This document shows positions 63,465 to 64,000 of a stretch of 64,000 nucleotides of DNA, in pieces. How positions within the stretch are numbered: position 1 is the stretch's first letter; every line of letters starts with the position of its first letter. The stretch is from Schistocerca nitens (taxonomy: Eukaryota; Arthropoda; Insecta; Orthoptera; Acrididae). Where the stretch lies: the NCBI RefSeq assembly GCF_023898315.1, contig NC_064623.1, positions 18,179,140-18,243,139 of the forward strand, given 5' to 3'. Position numbers and translations under genes: made by a program. Below the pieces are notes generated by a model. The model was not told where the DNA came from, did not search any database, and saw nothing but the letters and a program-made list of their open reading frames with translations.

Positions 63465-64000
<536 letters not shown>

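Overview
This is a eukaryotic, repeat-dominated stretch from a large insect genome. The best fit is an acridid grasshopper, probably Schistocerca: from memory, the tRNA-headed SINE whose common body starts AAATGGTTCAAATGGCTC on one strand is a hallmark of that genus, and the LINE, Tc1/mariner, Penelope-like and Gypsy elements suit an orthopteran. I ran no search. I find no convincing host protein-coding gene, no functional tRNA or rRNA gene and no CRISPR or bacterial feature. Almost everything recognisable is a transposable element, and many sit inside one another.

Layout. 0-9.7 kb: decayed reverse transcriptases, two SINEs, a complete mariner with ~290 bp terminal inverted repeats and an open 369-codon transposase (1739-3602), a GC-rich patch, a Tc1 copy split by a LINE fragment, and a LINE hit by two SINEs. 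9.7-15.2 kb: a CR1/Jockey-like LINE end (called LINE A here), then a nearly full-length endonuclease+RT LINE (LINE B) carrying an inverted second copy of its own 5' half. 15.2-24.9 kb: two fold-back palindromes, LINE fragments, Penelope-like element PLE-1 with a 616 bp inverted duplicate, a 5'-truncated LINE B with a clean target-site duplication (TSD), and a broken Tc1. 24.9-32.5 kb: a PLE terminus, a broken mariner, SINEs, LINE tails and microsatellites. 32.5-39 kb: mostly unassigned AT-rich DNA plus a decayed hAT transposase. 39-49 kb: LINE C; LINE D split by PLE-2; mariner and LINE B remnants. 49-53.3 kb: LINE A hit by three separate insertions, then two mariners. 53.3-59.2 kb: a Gypsy LTR retrotransposon with nearly identical LTRs but a broken pol. 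59.8-61.2 kb: a complete Tc1 with an open transposase. The window ends in a ~400 bp perfect hexanucleotide array.

No host pathway is visible. The two elements that look able to encode an intact enzyme are the mariner (2101-3210) and the Tc1 (60019-61041). The most interesting signal is a set of hammerhead-ribozyme-like motifs at Penelope-type ends (20.5, 22.1, 43.8, 45.6, 49.7 and 53.3 kb, with weaker ones near 25 kb). Two of them keep the canonical core, and stem II covaries between families. One sits in an insertion of only 116 bp with its own TSD. Hammerheads are known in Penelope-like elements, so the class is not new, but these copies and their asymmetric end extensions deserve a look.
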